Below, piece after piece: positions 6,428 through 7,094 of a stretch of 7,094 bases of DNA. Below the pieces are notes generated by a model that worked only from the letters and a program-made list of their open reading frames with translations, was not told the origin of the DNA and did no database searches. Source of the stretch: a bacterium (GTDB lineage: Bacteria; Spirochaetota; JAHITG01). The stretch covers positions 1 to 7,094 of the forward strand of contig JAQTRT010000171.1 of assembly GCA_028711675.1 (NCBI GenBank), written 5' to 3'. Position 1 is the stretch's first letter. Each line of letters starts with the position of its first letter. The translations under genes were made by a program, and so were the position numbers.

Positions 6428-7094
6428 TTATTTTTTTAAGATATCCTTTAAAAAGCTTTTACCGTTCGCGAGCTTCTTCACGCCAAGCATCTCGCTGATG
6501 GTCTGACCCAGGTCAGCCATGGAATCGCGTGTTTTCAGGTCAATGTTCTGCCTGAAATCAGGGCTGTATCCGAGCAGCGGAACGTATTCACGCGTATGGT
6601 CCGTGCCTTTGTAGGTCGGGTCATTGCCGTGATCTGCCGTGATAAAGAGAGCATCTCCGGATTTTATCTCCGGTATCATATCTTTAAGCACCTTATCGAA
6701 CTCAAGCAAAGCGTTATAATATCCCGCTACATCCCTGCGGTGGCCGTAGAGCATGTCAAAATCGACCAGGTTGGCGAACACCAAGCCTTTCCACTGCCGG
6801 TCTTTCATCAGTTCCAGGACCTTGGCCTGTCCGTCATGGTTATTGCCCGTGTGAAAGGACTGCGTAATTCCTTTATGGTTGAAGATATCCTCTATCTTGC
6901 CGACCCCGATCAATTCCATGCCTGCTTTGGATACCACATCATTCAGGATACCATCCGGCGGCATAACTGCAAAATCCCGCCTCCGTTCAGTCCGCTTGTA
7001 AGTTCCGGCCTTGCCCAGGAAAGGACGCGCAATGACCCGGCCGATATTATACTGGCCTGTCAGGATCTTCCTTGTCTTTTCGCACATCGCATAC
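6428..7094 (-). CDS. deoB: Phosphopentomutase, C-terminal part, cut by right edge
   Basis: DeoB interconverts ribose 1-phosphate (or deoxyribose 1-phosphate) and the 5-phosphate, linking nucleoside salvage to pentose phosphates in the cytoplasm. About 221 residues are visible of a family length near 390; the N-terminal part lies beyond the edge, and the frame stays open to it. Conserved blocks in order are GRVIARPFLG, RTERRRDFAVMPP, GVGKIEDIF, NLVDFDMLYGHRRD, TADHGNDP and GTDHTREYVPLLGY. Counting from the Met at 7087, the metal ligands are D111, H116, D152, H153 and H164. Their spacing is identical to D286, H291, D327, H328 and H339 of the B. cereus enzyme. The first Met in the window (7087) is probably internal, because DeoB homologues extend well upstream. 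It precedes the GmhB-like HAD gene by 14 bp on the same strand. Confidence 0.95.
   Translation of the reverse strand, partial: YAMCEKTRKILTGQYNIGRVIARPFLGKAGTYKRTERRRDFAVMPPDGILNDVVSKAGMELIGVGKIEDIFNHKGITQSFHTGNNHDGQAKVLELMKDRQWKGLVFANLVDFDMLYGHRRDVAGYYNALLEFDKVLKDMIPEIKSGDALFITADHGNDPTYKGTDHTREYVPLLGYSPDFRQNIDLKTRDSMADLGQTISEMLGVKKLANGKSFLKDILKK

Noticed and set aside
5973..6506. Plus-strand open frames opposite the HAD gene and deoB
   Set aside because: They are antisense to genes with intact catalytic motifs and have no motif of their own.

Overview
The window looks like an ordinary chromosomal stretch from a Gram-negative-type bacterium, probably an uncultured or deep-branching lineage. 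It has a secreted right-handed beta-helix protein ending in a FlgD-like Ig module, a GH116 glycosidase, the indirect tRNA-amidation enzymes GatA and GatB, and a GmhB-like sugar phosphatase. Coding sequence is moderately GC-rich and the intergenic DNA is clearly AT-rich. A genus or phylum cannot be assigned from sequence reading alone. The beta-helix plus FlgD-like tail is common in groups such as Omnitrophota, Elusimicrobiota and related candidate phyla, so that is only a guess.

Left part (1-2857): two divergent genes share a 205-bp AT-rich spacer. On the minus strand is the N-terminal half of a GH116 (GBA2-type) glycosidase, open through the left edge. On the plus strand is a 479-residue secreted beta-helix protein. 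Each has a good sigma70-type promoter with a 16-bp spacer and a leader of about 25-30 nt. An imperfect inverted repeat surrounds the -35 box of the beta-helix promoter, and a small palindrome covers its -10 box.

Middle (2858-5872): gatA and gatB form a two-gene operon, with 14 bp between them and a strong Shine-Dalgarno site before each. They encode the amidase and kinase/tRNA-binding subunits of the Asp-tRNA(Asn)/Glu-tRNA(Gln) amidotransferase. The small gatC subunit, often adjacent in other genomes, is not here.

Right part (5873-7094, minus strand): deoB (phosphopentomutase, C-terminal part, cut by the right edge) is followed after 14 bp by a HAD-IIIA phosphatase of the GmhB type. These two converge on gatB with only 10 bp between stop codons and no evident intrinsic terminator. 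The 14-bp deoB/HAD junction carries a GC-rich palindrome that could fold over the HAD start codon, and there is no clear Shine-Dalgarno sequence there.

I see no CRISPR array, tRNA, rRNA, insertion sequence, phage gene or defence system. No convincing previously undescribed system is visible. The most worthwhile points are the divergent glycosidase/beta-helix control region, the unusual HAD translation start, the deoB-HAD pairing and the absence of gatC.
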